Assembly (NCBI GenBank): GCA_022747635.1
Contig: JAKTNV010000023.1
Location: 2,772,848 to 2,836,847 of the forward strand
Length of the DNA: 64,000 nt
Reading direction: 5' to 3'
Source of the DNA: Hetaerina americana
Taxonomy: Eukaryota > Arthropoda > Insecta > Odonata > Calopterygidae
This document shows, in pieces, positions 23,813 to 36,148 of the stretch; the first letter of the stretch is position 1; the number at the start of each line of letters is the position of its first letter. Below the pieces are notes generated by a model. It did no database searches and had not been told where the DNA came from. It was given only the letters and a program-made list of their open reading frames with translations. A program made the translations under genes and the position numbers.

Positions 23813-25123
23813 CAGGGTTCGTCCGGAAAATAATTGTACTGAGCTCAGGAAAAAAAATTTATTACACTTTTACATATCTTAAGCTAATATTCCTCAAAAT
23901 AGGACCCTTGTGAGTCGATACACTTGTTCCAGCGGCGTTCCCATTCCTGGAACGCTCCCGCGAAGGCATCATCGGGAACATCTCGAAGACACGTCGTCAC
24001 GGCCTCTTTGACGGCGTACAAAGTCCCGTATCGCGTTCCTTTCAAACTCCTCTTTATCTTCGGGAACAGAAAGAAGTCCGGTGGTGCCAAGTATGGGCTG
24101 TAGGGCGGGTGCGGCAGCGTTGCCACGCCGTGCTTGGCCAAGAAGTCCGACACGACAAGCACGGTGTGAGACGGCGCATTGTCGTGATGCAGCCGCCAGA
24201 TGTTTTTGATCGCTGGTCGGACGCGGGCGACTCGTTTTCGAAGCCTGTCGAGCACTTGGACGTAAAATGCAGCATTTACAGTTTGTCGTTCAGGTACAAA
24301 TTCGTAGTGGACGACTCCCCTTTTGTCAAAAAAGACAATGAGCATCGCCTTGATCCGAGATTTGCTCATCCGAGCTTTCTTTTGACGGGGTGGTGATGGG
24401 GTGTGCCACTCCGCACTTTGTCTCTTCGACTCCGGGTCGTACTCAAAGATCCACGTCTCGTCACCCGAAACAACGTTCTCTAAAAAATGTGGATCAGTTT
24501 TGCAGTGATCCGCAAGTTGTGTCGCGATTTCCAAACGATTGAGTCTTTGATCATCACTGAGCACTTTCGGCACCAACTTTGCACAAATTTTTCGCATCTG
24601 TAATTGCTCCCTAATAATCTCGTGCACTATTGTTTTTGGCACATTACACTGCTCTGCTATCATCCGAACACTAAGACGACGATCAGAGTTCAGTACATCG
24701 CGAACTTTTCGCACATTTTCGTCGGTGAGTGTCGTTGATGGGCGTCCAGGCCGTGGTTCGTCGTCGACCTCTTCTCTGCCTTCCACGAACATCTTGTGCC
24801 ACCGAAAGATCATGTTTCTGGACATGGCTGACTCCCCGTAAGCCTGGTTAATCATACCGACAGTTTCGGTAGACGATTTCCCAAGCTTTACCGCAAATTT
24901 GATGGAATAACGCTGCTCCAAAAACTCCGTGACGTAGGTCGAGCGTGGAGGTTCGCGTTAAAAGAGCTCCTCACTACACCACAGCTCAGAGCCGACTGCC
25001 TTTTTCAGCGTCGCTTGCCAACATACCCCCCTCCAATCGCAGCCCGTCAGAGCGGTGCTGGGCGCGCCTAGAGCGGCGCGCCCAGCCCAGGAGTCAGTAC
25101 ACTTATTTTCCGGACGAACCCTG
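23813..25123 (-). mobile_element. Full-length mariner element, 1311 bp
   Basis: The inverted ends start CAGGGTTCGTCCGG and agree over 30 bp with one mismatch. TA target-site duplications flank the element (23811-23812 and 25124-25125). The left arm of the large inverted duplication keeps the exact empty site at 6608-6609, so this insertion is younger than the duplication, or the event that made the arms took an unoccupied copy. It encodes one transposase on the minus strand. Confidence 0.96.
23884..24957 (-). CDS. mariner transposase, near-intact
   Basis: Cut-and-paste transposase of the mariner (DD34D) family, acting on the element's own inverted ends in the nucleus. Counting the TTG at 24921 as residue 1 gives 345 residues, the usual mariner length. 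An N-terminal paired HTH region (about 1-110) includes MSRNMIFRWHKMF and a GRPS linker. The catalytic aspartates are all present: D154 in SGDETW, D247 in HHDNAPSHT, D282 in APPDFFLFP, with exactly 34 residues between the last two. The YSPDLAP motif reads YSPYLAP. The open frame extends upstream to a stop at 24958-24960 but contains no ATG before residue 23 (GMINQ), so the original start codon appears lost. Activity is therefore doubtful although the body is unbroken. Confidence 0.93.
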   Translation of the reverse strand, partial: REPPRSTYVTEFLEQRYSIKFAVKLGKSSTETVGMINQAYGESAMSRNMIFRWHKMFVEGREEVDDEPRPGRPSTTLTDENVRKVRDVLNSDRRLSVRMIAEQCNVPKTIVHEIIREQLQMRKICAKLVPKVLSDDQRLNRLEIATQLADHCKTDPHFLENVVSGDETWIFEYDPESKRQSAEWHTPSPPRQKKARMSKSRIKAMLIVFFDKRGVVHYEFVPERQTVNAAFYVQVLDRLRKRVARVRPAIKNIWRLHHDNAPSHTVLVVSDFLAKHGVATLPHPPYSPYLAPPDFFLFPKIKRSLKGTRYGTLYAVKEAVTTCLRDVPDDAFAGAFQEWERRWNKCIDSQGSYFEEY

Positions 25124-25470
25124 TATATATGCAAATTCCTGGTCGACTTGATTAATGGATGTTGTGCGCAAAAACCTCTCGGCTCCTGTCTCATCAACTT
25201 CCTCACCCGTTGAGTGATGGGAGCATAAGTGAAGCGAATGCAAGGGTCCACCCAATCCAACTCCACCCGATTTCACTTCCTCCTGCTGCTCCCCCCACTG
25301 CTGCTCTTCCCGGAGAGAGCAGAGTCGTTGCGGGAAGGCACGACCAGAAAGCAAGCAGAGAGATCACTTGGGGGACGTGACCAGGAGCACGCTCCGAGAG
25401 AGACTGCCTTGCCGGAGGCGGGTGTTAGACTCAAGGGATTTTTATCATGCTTTCATCTGTTAATTGTATA

Positions 25471-25975
25471 GTAATTGATCTTGTCCATTTCGTTCCCAGA
25501 ATATCCTAATATATTGAGCCGTTTTATGTTGGCATTGCTTATATTCATGTACACATGCTTCTTGCCGGGGGCAAAGTGATGGCGTATCAATCCGGGCCCT
25601 GTAGCCCTAACTTTATACTCAAGCTCTGGATGCCGGAGCCGCTGCAATTTTGCGTCTGCACTCTTCTCTTGTAACTCAGAATCAACAAGTGGAACTACGC
25701 TGCTGGCTTGTAGGTATTGATTAGTTCCCCCTCTTTAAGTTACCCGGGAGGGCTGAACAAAGTATCGCAGCTCTGTGAACACATCCAATGTAAGGAGCCT
25801 TGCTATAATGACATCCACCATTGACTCATCACAATATTACAAATTGAAATATTTCAATTTTATGTTGACGTAAAAAGAGCCAAGTAGTGCTCACTCAATA
25901 TCCATCTTCCCCTCTATTAAAGAAATGAAATGAGTACTTTCTGTTAACGGCTATATGTTAAATTTCTATATATAT

Positions 25976-26048
<73 letters not shown>

Positions 26049-29000
26049 CTTGCAATGATGCATTATTCCTGGTGAAATCGTGAGTAACCGATAAAGTTCA
26101 TGATTTATTATTGCTAAAGGATGATACAAGACGTCTAAGATAGATAGGAAAGTTTATCTCCAAAACAGCACGTAATTCAACACATGTAACGTCCAAACAA
26201 AAATTCAACCAACAATGAAGGTGGTAATCCACTCGATCAGAAACTTCAGTATTCTCTTTAGTAATGCAATACCCGGACGCCCAGACGACTTGCGCCCTGA
26301 AAGAGACGTCCACACTTGTAAAAATTGTGAGAAAGAATGAATTTCCCGGACGCGCATAGGCTATTCTAGTACGCGTCCACAGCCCCCCCTTCCTATTTTT
26401 AAAAACCTCTATCACCACAAACCGAAAATCCGATATCGTCGAAAGACACGCCGTAGCGAGCTCGATGCCGGAAGCCGCGGCTCCAAGCAAGAGTGAACCT
26501 GTCACGGTTGTAATCCCAAATACTGTTACGTTTCAAATAAAAATAAATGCCATTAGGAATAAATTCAAAATTCAAATTAACAACCACAAAAACAGTACTT
26601 AATTTCAACATATCAAAATTATACACGCGATGAATGAAAATACAAGCAAAAAATAAATCACAAGGCAAGTAATTACCATACACAAAAATTGCTAATTCTC
26701 GAATAATTTTACAGTCAATTTACGACAAAACATTGTGTTAACGATGAACTTCGGCCATCGGCGGATATCAACAGAGGATATCCTAGACACAGACAGCGTG
26801 CAAGCATGCCTGCGGGGGTGATGATATAAATCCCACAAGTCTTTCGCGGTTAAATAACCCATGTCCATAATTCCATGTCCAATAGGTTATAGTCCGACGA
26901 ACTTGGTTAACACTCAATCGCCGAGCTCGGTCCCCAGCTTGTCGGGCCAAATAATGGATAACAACAGAGTCTGTAATTAAATTGATCACATATTTCACGA
27001 CCAGACAATACATAAGTAATTGACATCGGCATACGAATTTTAAGAGCTACCACGTTTACAGTGAATCAGTGGTAGGAGGAGCTTCACTGCTACAATAGAA
27101 AAACGGCTAACACCGTTAACATCGCATTGCAATGAACAAGCCCTCCAAAGTATCGTAACCTATCTGGCCTAAGAGAGAGGTTTTAATCGTTTTACGACAA
27201 CCAGGGCACCAATGCATAGTTTGCGATAAATTGCGAGTTACAGTAGGACTAGTATTCATATTTGTCAAAAAGGTCAACCAAAGTGCCACGGGACTCAAGG
27301 ATGTTTAAAAATTTACTCGGGTGCAGCCGAGTATTGTTTTTGACGAAGGTTTTTCCACAAACAGTTTGAAGTAACAAGCAAATAAAATGTTTCAATGCAT
27401 TTTCCCATTAAATGTCCACGATGCAATGAAAACACTTACTTTTGTTACCTAACTCTTCAAGTAATTATGAATTTCCTTTAGCTTTTGTGAGATGTGAACA
27501 ACCATGGAGCAAAAGTATCAAAGTTTGGAAAAGATTTTTTGAGGTATTTAATTGAGGCAATCATGGACATGGAATATTTTTAAACAATTGAATGAGTATG
27601 AATAATCAGTTGGATATTTACAACCCTCACTACGGCTAGGAGAGCTGGCGAAACATACCGAAGTGTTTAGTTTTCTGACCTCCTAAGCTATTGTTCCAGG
27701 ATTGAGTCCCATGGGTGGACTTTCACAATTGATATTGTTTCGATTATCTCTATATGCTGATATTGTTCGCTCATGATCAGGAAAAATAATGCCGCGTAGG
27801 GTTTAAGTAGAAGACGAATGAAGTAAGGTTTAAGTTGCAGGTTGTGCCCCGTCAGTCGCGGTTGAGAACGAAAAGACATCACGTTTGTACCCATCTAAAA
27901 CCTACTTCAAACGGTAATCGAAGTAAAATTACGGTTTTTAATATCTATGCAGCTCTCTAAGTACATATTAAGAGCACTTTAGCGCAGTTGGGGGTGTCGC
28001 TTCATTGTGCAGAAGCGTAACTGTCAGGATATATCGAACTAAATGAACACCAGTTAATATTTTTCTCCAATGCCTAGGTGCAAGGAATAAGAAAGGGTTT
28101 TGGAACTTAAGAAGAAATGGAATTTTGAGTGCACCGGGAAAATTGTTTCGTTAACGTTTCATTTAAAAATATCGTCTGAAACAGGAAAAAACTCTGTAAA
28201 ATTATTGATTTCTTATGAGTCTCGTTTAGGACTTGTAGTGTATGTATAGATCAAGCGTCTTATTCTTAACCGAGTAGTTATAAATGCATAGATGCGAAAC
28301 CATTGAACGTTTTTTGAAATGTAGGTGATGAACGACAGAGTAAAAACCAGTTGTGTTGTAATGTTAAGGTAGAATGGCTTTTAATTTTAATGATCGATTT
28401 GTTGAATTATTATAATCCTGACTTGATAATTGTAGATGTTGTCTTTGCTCTCTATAATACGTTTCATACTTGATTGCTGAAAGGTCATTATATCCAGAAG
28501 AAAGAGATAGCTTCGATGAGTTGAAGAAACGGAAAGAAACGTGGAGGATGCGTCTAAAATATTTGGTTAATATTTGGTTTAACCCCAGGGGAGTCCTGAC
28601 CTAAGTGAAGAGAGCCCGCAATGGGTGGCCATATTATTGAATAAGGAGATAGAAAGAAGCGCATTTAACATACGTGCAGAGCAAGTGGGTGATATTTACC
28701 AGAAGCAGTATAAACTGAACTAGAGAATTTGATTACTGCATGAGTCTGCATGTTAACAATTCCTTATGGGTTGGAAAGGGGATAGGGAAATAATTGCGTG
28801 AGGAAAGCAAGCGAGTGCGTGTCTGCATCCGAGAGGTTGAGGGCAGAGGGAAGAACCTCTCCGATTCTAGCCTGCCGATCCCACTCTAGCTGAACGTGCA
28901 GGTCATTGGTTATCCTGAAGCTGTAGTGCCACACTCCTAGCCAAGAAGGTGAGGGCGTCCTTTCTCGATCTCTTGCCCCACTTGAAACCACTCATTTTTG

Positions 29001-29213
29001 CCCGCATGGTCTTCCGCAGTGTGAGTCAAATGGAATTTCCAAGGAAATTCCCTTCAAGGAATCATTACAGAGTAGATTTTTATGTAGCCCGAAAAGGTTA
29101 CGCAAAGTTTTTCTTTCCGATATTTTTTTAGTCATCATAGTCTGCTCCATTGGATCAAGGAGCATTTTTCAAGTAAATTTTTGCTTTTAAGTACTACTGT
29201 TTTCACACCAGGT
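25471..29213. repeat. Right arm of the large inverted duplication
   Basis: 3743 bp, reverse complement of 1-3713 with very few substitutions. The (TA)n tract is longer (25967-26045). The inner edge at 25471 is a sharp junction. The outer edge coincides with the window start on the other side, so the true end of the duplication may lie beyond 29213, where no partner can be seen. Confidence 0.93.
25967..26045. repeat. (TA)n microsatellite in right arm
   Basis: About 79 bp of TA repeats, longer than the 50 bp partner at 3168-3217. Confidence 0.95.
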
Positions 29214-30870
29214 TGCTGTTTATAGGGCATAATAGGCAAATATTTATTTATTGGCTCCAGTGCTCCAGGACTCACGTTTTGTAAAGTAGTGGGAAGTGGA
29301 GCAAATCGGGGATATTTTCACCTTGTGCATGTCACTTTATTATCAAACACCAAAGATTTCGACTAATCTATTGGTTATTCATCCCCGAACTTCTCTTTAA
29401 ACCAATGTAGTGGGCTCATAATACGATCGGCTGCTGATTTACGAGTGAGGCCAGCAAAATGAAATGGCCTCGACCATTTACAAAAATATAAAAGACTTTT
29501 AAAAAATATTTTACTTTTTTCCAATGAAAGTCACAATGAAAATTGGCAGACCTTTGTCCTTAAGTATTTGGAAAAACATAGGAGAAAAATAATTCTAAAA
29601 AATGTTCTTAATTTTGATGGACTGTCTTTCAAAAATTTTTGCCCGCCACAAAATTTGATTTTGAGTTGAATTTCAAGGAATTCTCCAGTGAGCGAACTTT
29701 ATAGTCTTTAAAATGCTTCGAAATTAGGCTGCACTGCTTCCTTCTCTCATTATATTATGCGCGATGTAACGGTAAATTTTCAGTCAGTATTAATATTTAA
29801 ATATGGTGGCCTCGGGATATGAAGGATTTGTTCAGTCAAAAATTATGCAGCGTACAAGAACGTGCTTGGCGTTCGTCAATTGGCATAATTATTGATAAAA
29901 AAGTTGTGATTTCCTCTTATTAAGTCTAAATGTATTCCTATATTTAATTCTGGAAAGCGTTTTGCTAACAGGAACCCTGAGATATTTAATTTAATTTTTA
30001 CAAATAAAATGTTATCCAACCTTATGCATAACAGATGGCTGGCGTGACCTTGCCATATCATAGCTGCCATCTCTTGCTTATGAATCGTGTCCACAATCCA
30101 CTTGCCACGTGTAAAAGACATTCGTTTTAACGAAGGGAGGATAGGTTGTCAATCGCGGAAGCGCTTGGGAGCAAAAGAAGAGTGCAGAGCGCCCGCCCTC
30201 CACACTCACGTCTTCATCGTAGAATTACCGTCAACTACGGAGGAATATTTCATGTAACGTCCCTTCAGTTCTTCTTTCTGCTTTGAAATCGTGATTAGCA
30301 GTGTTTTTAGAATGTTCCAGAAAGGACCCCACTTTATTTTTGCAATTTGCATTGGACGTTGATATATTAAATATTCTTATTCACTTAAGGTAGGTGCTTT
30401 AAAAAATATTGTAAGTTTATTAGCTGACCGACTCACTGAAATATAGTAGTTCTATGGAATCAGTGCATTCTTCCTTTTCCATCAAATCGGAACCACCTTG
30501 TGATTTTATGCACCCGTTTAATCAGGCATTGAATAGACTTATTTGTGTTAAAAGTATTTAGTATTTGAATGTGCGCGTGTGCGTTTGACCTAAGGTGTTT
30601 ACTATACCGCCGACGCGTGACGCTGTAGAAGAGGATCGAGGCATCAACTACTCAGATTCAGCGGCATGGCGCGCCAGCGTGACGGAAATAGGAACTCTTT
30701 CATTTCATTCATCGGTCGTGTGAACGAGCATTTGAAAATTTCCATTCTTTTATGGCAAAATATTTTTCGCTAACAAGTACATGAAATGCATTGGATATTG
30801 TAGTTGATCTAACTTAATACTGTTCCACGTGCCATAAAACGCAGAGTACTAGAACATTTTATTTGCCAGG
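29214..30870. other. No recognised feature
   Basis: About 1.65 kb outside the arm. Short open frames only, none with a recognisable domain. Confidence 0.5.
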
Positions 30871-30876
30871 CTTTCG

Positions 30877-31849
30877 TAGGATGACGACCGCGGAAGCCTT
30901 TCCCCTCTCGCTATCGGATACGACACACGGCCGAGTTGCGTAGTTGCCACGACTCATTTTTTTCCGGCATGATACTTTCCTCATAGATATTTCGAATCAG
31001 CCCATATAGCCTCTTCCTCCCACATATTTTCAAACAGTTCAATAGTTCCGCGGGAATATTATCCACCCCTACGGCCTTGTTTAGTGTCATCTCCCTTAAT
31101 GCCATTTCTATCTCATCGTCGAGTATGCCTGGACCTAAGCTGCCTTCCTCTACGACATGTTCTCTTTCAATGTCTAACTGTGTTGGTCCGAGTTCTTTAC
31201 TATACAGTTCTTCTATATATTCCTTCCATCTCTCTTGGATCTTTCCTGCGTCAATTATTATCCTACCCGACTTATCTTTAACTGCTTGCTTAGATCTTCC
31301 TTTCTTACTTCCCGATAAAGATTTGCTGTGCAGCGCACCAATTTCACCCTTTTTCTGCAGACTTTCCATATCCTCACACTGCGTGTTCTTGATACATTCC
31401 CATTTTTCTTCGATAGTACTTAACTCTTTACCATCCTCCATGATTTCCTCTACAGCCTGTTGGTACTCCTTCCTTTTCAATCCATTTAATGCTTCTACAT
31501 TCCATTTTATAACCCGCCGCCCCTGCCTTATCTTTTTGAAACGGACGTTACATTTCATAACAACTAAATTGTGGTCAGAGTCCGCATCCGCTCCCGGGAA
31601 GCTGTGCGAATTTATCACACTGTTCCTAAATCTGTGTCTAGCCAGAATATAACCTAGCTGGTACCTTTTTGAGTCACCTGGCATTTTCCATGTATACCTG
31701 CGTATTTTGTGGTGTCTAAACCAAGTGCTGGTGATGACTAACCCCTGTCTCCTGCAGAAATCGACTAATTTTTCCCCGCGGTCATTCCTCGTGCCTAACC
31801 CGTAGTCCCCAACCTCATCACCATCTCTTCCTTCGCCTACCATCATCAT
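30877..31849 (-). pseudogene. Chimeric RTE-like LINE fragment (endonuclease-RT)
   Basis: A single 312-codon open frame (30911-31849) joins the C-terminal half of an apurinic-type endonuclease to the start of the RT. The endonuclease part has VGEGRDGDEVGDYG and DADSDHNLVV. The RT part has KAVGVDNIPAELLN. Compared with the copy at 37.4-41.2 kb it lacks about 66 codons between the two domains, in frame, and lacks the mariner found there. After SIMPE the sequence switches to a segment matching the 5' leader region (37473-37545) of the same family, so the two ends are joined out of order. No catalytic RT box remains. RTE assignment rests on resemblance to the CFDP2/BovB endonuclease style. Confidence 0.85.
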
Positions 31850-33465
31850 TCATTCCTTGCCGGATATGACTACATTCGAGAGGCCTGTGATGCAATCCGA
31901 TTTTCACTCCACCAACACCATTTATGCAACGACACCATATTTACAAGGTAGAGGAGTAGTGTATCGAATTTCAATGCATATGCATTATTGATTCCTTCTA
32001 GTTTAATAAAGGCATCTAATGCTTATCCCACATCTGTGAATCAATTGTTTTCGGAAGGGAAGCACTTCTACACCTACATGACAACCCACAGACCCCAAAA
32101 ACCCCCAACTAGGTTAATCACACATATGAAGGTAGTAACATGCAAATATATTTATAAATAGGTAATATTCAAATTATGCTCAAGGAGTATTCAAAGACAA
32201 ATTTATTAAAGGTTCATGCAAGAAAGCCACAAATATGTATACCCTACAATAACTAACTATTCCTTCGAGCCAATGGTCATATATATTTTGATGTTCAATG
32301 GTACGAGGACAAACGACATTTTAAACCCATCCATTCTACTATCTATCTCTCTGATTTAACGTTCGTCATCTGAACTTCCATAGTAGGTCGGGGATGAAAT
32401 ATGAGTTTAACATTCTCATATAATTCATCTATCCCAAAATTACTGAATAAATTTAACCTGTATTGGAAACCACGGTCAACTAGTAGCTCCCATTCCACTT
32501 ATTCAAGAAACACAATCGATCAAGGTTTGATTACTTACCTTTTACATGCATTCTCTATTCCCACGAAAAATATTAGGCTATTAAAATAATTGAGTATATT
32601 CTGCTTCCAAAACATTATTTGGCAGAATTTAAACTAAAACCAAACGTAACCGTGTCACTGTATTATTCATTACTATTTTCATTAATGTGAACTCCATCCA
32701 AGTCCGCATTTAAAGAGTAACCAAAGCAACCGACGATAAAACTTTCCTCGTGCGGTTGTCGACTCATTCCTCCCCGTAGCTCTACATCCGATGTAGCTTC
32801 CCCATCGGATTGATGATTGCAAGTCAATTTTAAATTACACCTACGTTCACCCTACAAAGTGAACGAATCGGCAGGGCGTTTTTAATTTTTCCAGTAACAT
32901 ATTATTCAATACCAAGGTTTATGTGGCATAAAATATGTGAAATATATTGTTGAAGAAACATATTTAAATTAACGCATTAATTAAATAACTAAATGGAAGA
33001 TGATACAAGAAATTCATATTTCCTAACACACAATATGGTATTGAATACATCCATCTGATAATATATCTTTCAAAAAGTTGAGCTAATTTTTTATTTACGA
33101 GGGATATTCGCTGAGGAATCAATTATAATTGTATTTAATGAGAAAAAATGTCTAGATACTTATCCATAGACCCTCTGAAACGATGAATATTATTTAAAAC
33201 CAGACTGAAAGTTAATTATTGTTTAAAATTCTGATTTATTTCTATCCATCATATCAATCATAATAGTATCATCTATAATTAATATAAATATTAGATGACA
33301 TTCTACTATCAAAATATATATTTTAACTTCACACACCTTCCTTAAAACTAACTTACCCTCGGACTTAATTTGAATGAGAATAATTGCCCCCTCAGAATAA
33401 TTGCTGCCGACATGGAACTTTTACAATATGCAAAACACTTTCATTGCTTGCTGTTCAGCCGTGAA
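31850..33465. other. No recognised feature
   Basis: About 1.6 kb of AT-rich sequence without a recognisable gene or repeat partner. Confidence 0.5.
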
Positions 33466-33469
33466 TGAA

Positions 33470-33810
33470 CCTACATGATGACGGAGGGAGAGAAATCTCA
33501 CCCGCCTCACACCGTTGATGGAAATTCACGATTGCAGACCACTCTAGTAATGCGGATAAATGTTGCAATGTTTTATGCATTCATAATCGAATCGCCAAGA
33601 CTGATGAAGGTTTTATAGAAAGCTTGGTATTCACAAATGTGAAGAATATAATAGCATGAGCGTCTTTTCCGAAATGGGAAGAAGTTTAGCCTCATCAGCA
33701 GTTGGTGGCACAACAACGCTTTTCGCAGATATCGACTCCCCCTGGTAAGCATCGATTTCATGCAAATTGAGCGAATACTTTGAGAAAAAACCTCAGAGGA
33801 AGTTTTTAAT
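33470..33810. repeat. Dispersed repeat, inverted copy of 15220-15590
   Basis: Aligns in reverse with 15220-15590, including the GATGGAAATTCACGATTG stretch near 33518. Confidence 0.6.
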
Positions 33811-34266
33811 CCCCTGGATAATTTACAATTGCCAATTATTTACCTAATACCTCAATGTATATCACCTCAATAAAAGAAAGGGCTTCATGATGAAGTGCCT
33901 GCTATAAGTCCCTTCCGTTATCTCATTATCAAAAATAAATTTCTACATTTGCAACTTGTAATGTCCCTGAAACAGTTCAGTCACGTAAAAGTATTCGCCG
34001 TGTAAAAGTTACTGGGCAGCCAGAAATGTATAGGAGGTTCTCTTACACGCCCAAGCTCTGCATCTTTTAGTGATTATCGCTGTAGAAGGATACTTAAGTA
34101 CACCGTTCGTAAAAAAATCTCCTGAATCCTCAGTTTCGTAAACTCCATCTCCGCATGAAACAATGGGATTGAATAATATAAGATGCACCATAGGCCATGT
34201 AAACATGCGTTTATATTATCTATCCTAAACTTGTTGTCCTTTTATATGAAATTTAACTTGGATTAT

Positions 34267-34305
34267 CCACGCCCCAACAATATACCACATATTGTTGGGG
34301 CGTGG
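34267..34305. repeat. Perfect 17 bp hairpin
   Basis: CCACGCCCCAACAATAT at 34267-34283 is exactly inverted at 34289-34305, with a 5-base loop. The GC-rich base of the stem is unusual for the local AT-rich context. No transcript context is visible. Confidence 0.9.
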
Positions 34306-34599
34306 GCCAATTGTAAGTGCTTGCACGCAAGGCACCAACCATGATATACATTAGTTTTCGGAGCAAGTAGATCAAGGATGTTTTAGTTACCGGCGGAAAA
34401 TGTTTTTTAAATAAAATATGCTAAACTATTTGATTATGTAAAGCAAGGATGCATGAGATCTGATTGAGATCATTGCTCGAAGACGGAATGTTTTCAATGT
34501 TATTTTCTTTTTCAAGATAAACGAGTAAAATGATCGGGTCATGATTGAGAATACGATCAGTTCGAGGGCATAATTGCCGATGTTTGGAGTGGAAAATAT

Positions 34600-34860
34600 T
34601 TGATGTAGTATTGGGGGACTTGAATGCGGTAGTAGGTGAAGGAAGAGATGGTGATGAGGTGGAAGACTGCACTATATTGTAGAGAATAGGAATAGATTGG
34701 AGAAACAGGAGGCCAATCAGCAACCTATACATATCTTAGACTGCAAAGGTTTGTGTGAGGGACGGAGGGGCAAGTAAAACACAGGTGAAATGATTTTCTG
34801 GAAGGAGCCAACGAGGCTAAGCTAAGCTAAACATTAAAATGGGAAAAATTGACATTTCAT
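34600..34860 (+). pseudogene. RTE-like LINE scrap with internal deletions
   Basis: Three stitched pieces match the RTE element at 36.6-41.2 kb: 34602-34672 matches the endonuclease around 38035-38100, 34672-34765 matches RT around 40235-40320, and about 34818-34855 matches around 40620-40660. About 2.1 kb and 0.3 kb are missing at the two joins. Confidence 0.75.
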
Positions 34861-35700
34861 GAAAACTTGCAAAATTTTAAGTATTATCATTAATCGATAT
34901 ATTGCGTCCTCTTATTTTATGATTATTTTTTCCTTTTTCCCATGATTTCCTGCATTTAATTCAAGGACGTGCTTCTAATTGTGAAACTTAGATTGAAAGA
35001 GAAAAGTTCTGTTTTAAAATTAATTATTTCACTTGGCGTGGATTTGCCCCGCGTCGTATACGTTCCAAGGATGACAAGAGTTAGTGAATTTTCATCCTGG
35101 AGAAACTTAGTGGCCTGACATCCTGTCGACCGCATCTGAAAAGTTCCATTAAAAATATCTTTTGCGGTCGTTGATCTCCTTTGTCGGGTGCTCATTCGGA
35201 AATGGAAATTCAGAGGATTCCCCATTCTTTATCCTGTCTCTTATGCTGAAGTACGGCTGACTTGGAATTGTAGCCTAAAGAAATGCGCGATGGAAAAAAT
35301 AAATAAGTGCTTTTCATTTAACTTAAATGCATTAAAGCGAGGGCGTAATGCATAAAAATCCTAAAAGAGGACTAAATTTTATGGGAGTGTAGCCTAATAT
35401 CGAATGTAATGGCGCGTGGGGCAAAAGGATATCTCCCACAAATTTTGTCCATATAATTTTTGGGAAAAGCCCAGAACTCGCAAGTTGATGTGCGAGCGCA
35501 AATAAGCAAACGGGATCACTGAATTTTGTATTTTATTTCGGAATATTATGGAAATTTCTTTAGTTAATGGGTGGAGCCTTTTGTCGAGATTCGATACCAT
35601 ATGCGAAGCCATCAGCATTCATGATACTACTTGATACCACGGAATGATACCTTGATGTCACTTCTACTCATAAATTTAAAAATTTTAGGACATTTACGTC
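34861..35700. other. No recognised feature
   Basis: About 0.84 kb, no recognisable gene. Confidence 0.5.
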
Positions 35701-35716
35701 AATATTCCATTGTATT

Positions 35717-35718
35717 CC

Positions 35719-35785
<67 letters not shown>
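35717..35785. repeat. (TA)n microsatellite
   Basis: Long TA tract directly before the first palindrome. Similar tracts at 36081-36146, 36437-36482 and 36576-36620 separate the following blocks. Confidence 0.95.
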
Positions 35786-35789
<4 letters not shown>

Positions 35790-36040
35790 GTGTACAATAC
35801 TTAGCACTAGTGCATACAGACAAAAACACACAGAAACACACAAAAAAGAAACTCACTATTTTTCGAATTTTCGGTGGTCGTGACCATCTTTATCAAGGAA
35901 GAGAGGGGCAGAACAGTTCTGTCCCTCTCTTCCTTGATAAAGATGGTCACGACCACCGAAAATTCGAAAAATAGTGAGTTTCTTTTTTGTGTGTTTCTGT
36001 GGGTTTTTGTCTGTGTCCACTAGTGCTAAGTGTTATACAT
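35790..36040. repeat. Foldback palindrome 1
   Basis: Two arms of about 125 bp (35790-35914 and 35916-36040) are inverted copies with few mismatches around a one-base centre. The tail at 36043-36080 is the same as that after palindrome 2. Possible foldback or MITE-like element. No transposase is encoded. Confidence 0.88.
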
Positions 36041-36082
36041 TATTATTCACGTCCGTGAGACTTTCAAAAAGTGTTATACAGG

Positions 36083-36146
<64 letters not shown>

Positions 36147-36148
<2 letters not shown>

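Larger units (their letters stand above)
23771..25460. repeat. Inner part of the right arm, interrupted by mariner
   Basis: Reverse complement of 6272-6655, split by the mariner at 23813-25123. It abuts the outer arm at 25471 with about 10 bp of unrelated filler, where the left arm has 2.5 kb. Confidence 0.9.

Noticed and set aside
25944..26129. 61-codon frame with a long Tyr-Ile run
   Set aside because: It is translation of the (TA)n microsatellite.
31077..31652. 191-codon plus-strand frame
   Set aside because: It is the antisense shadow of the RTE endonuclease-RT frame.
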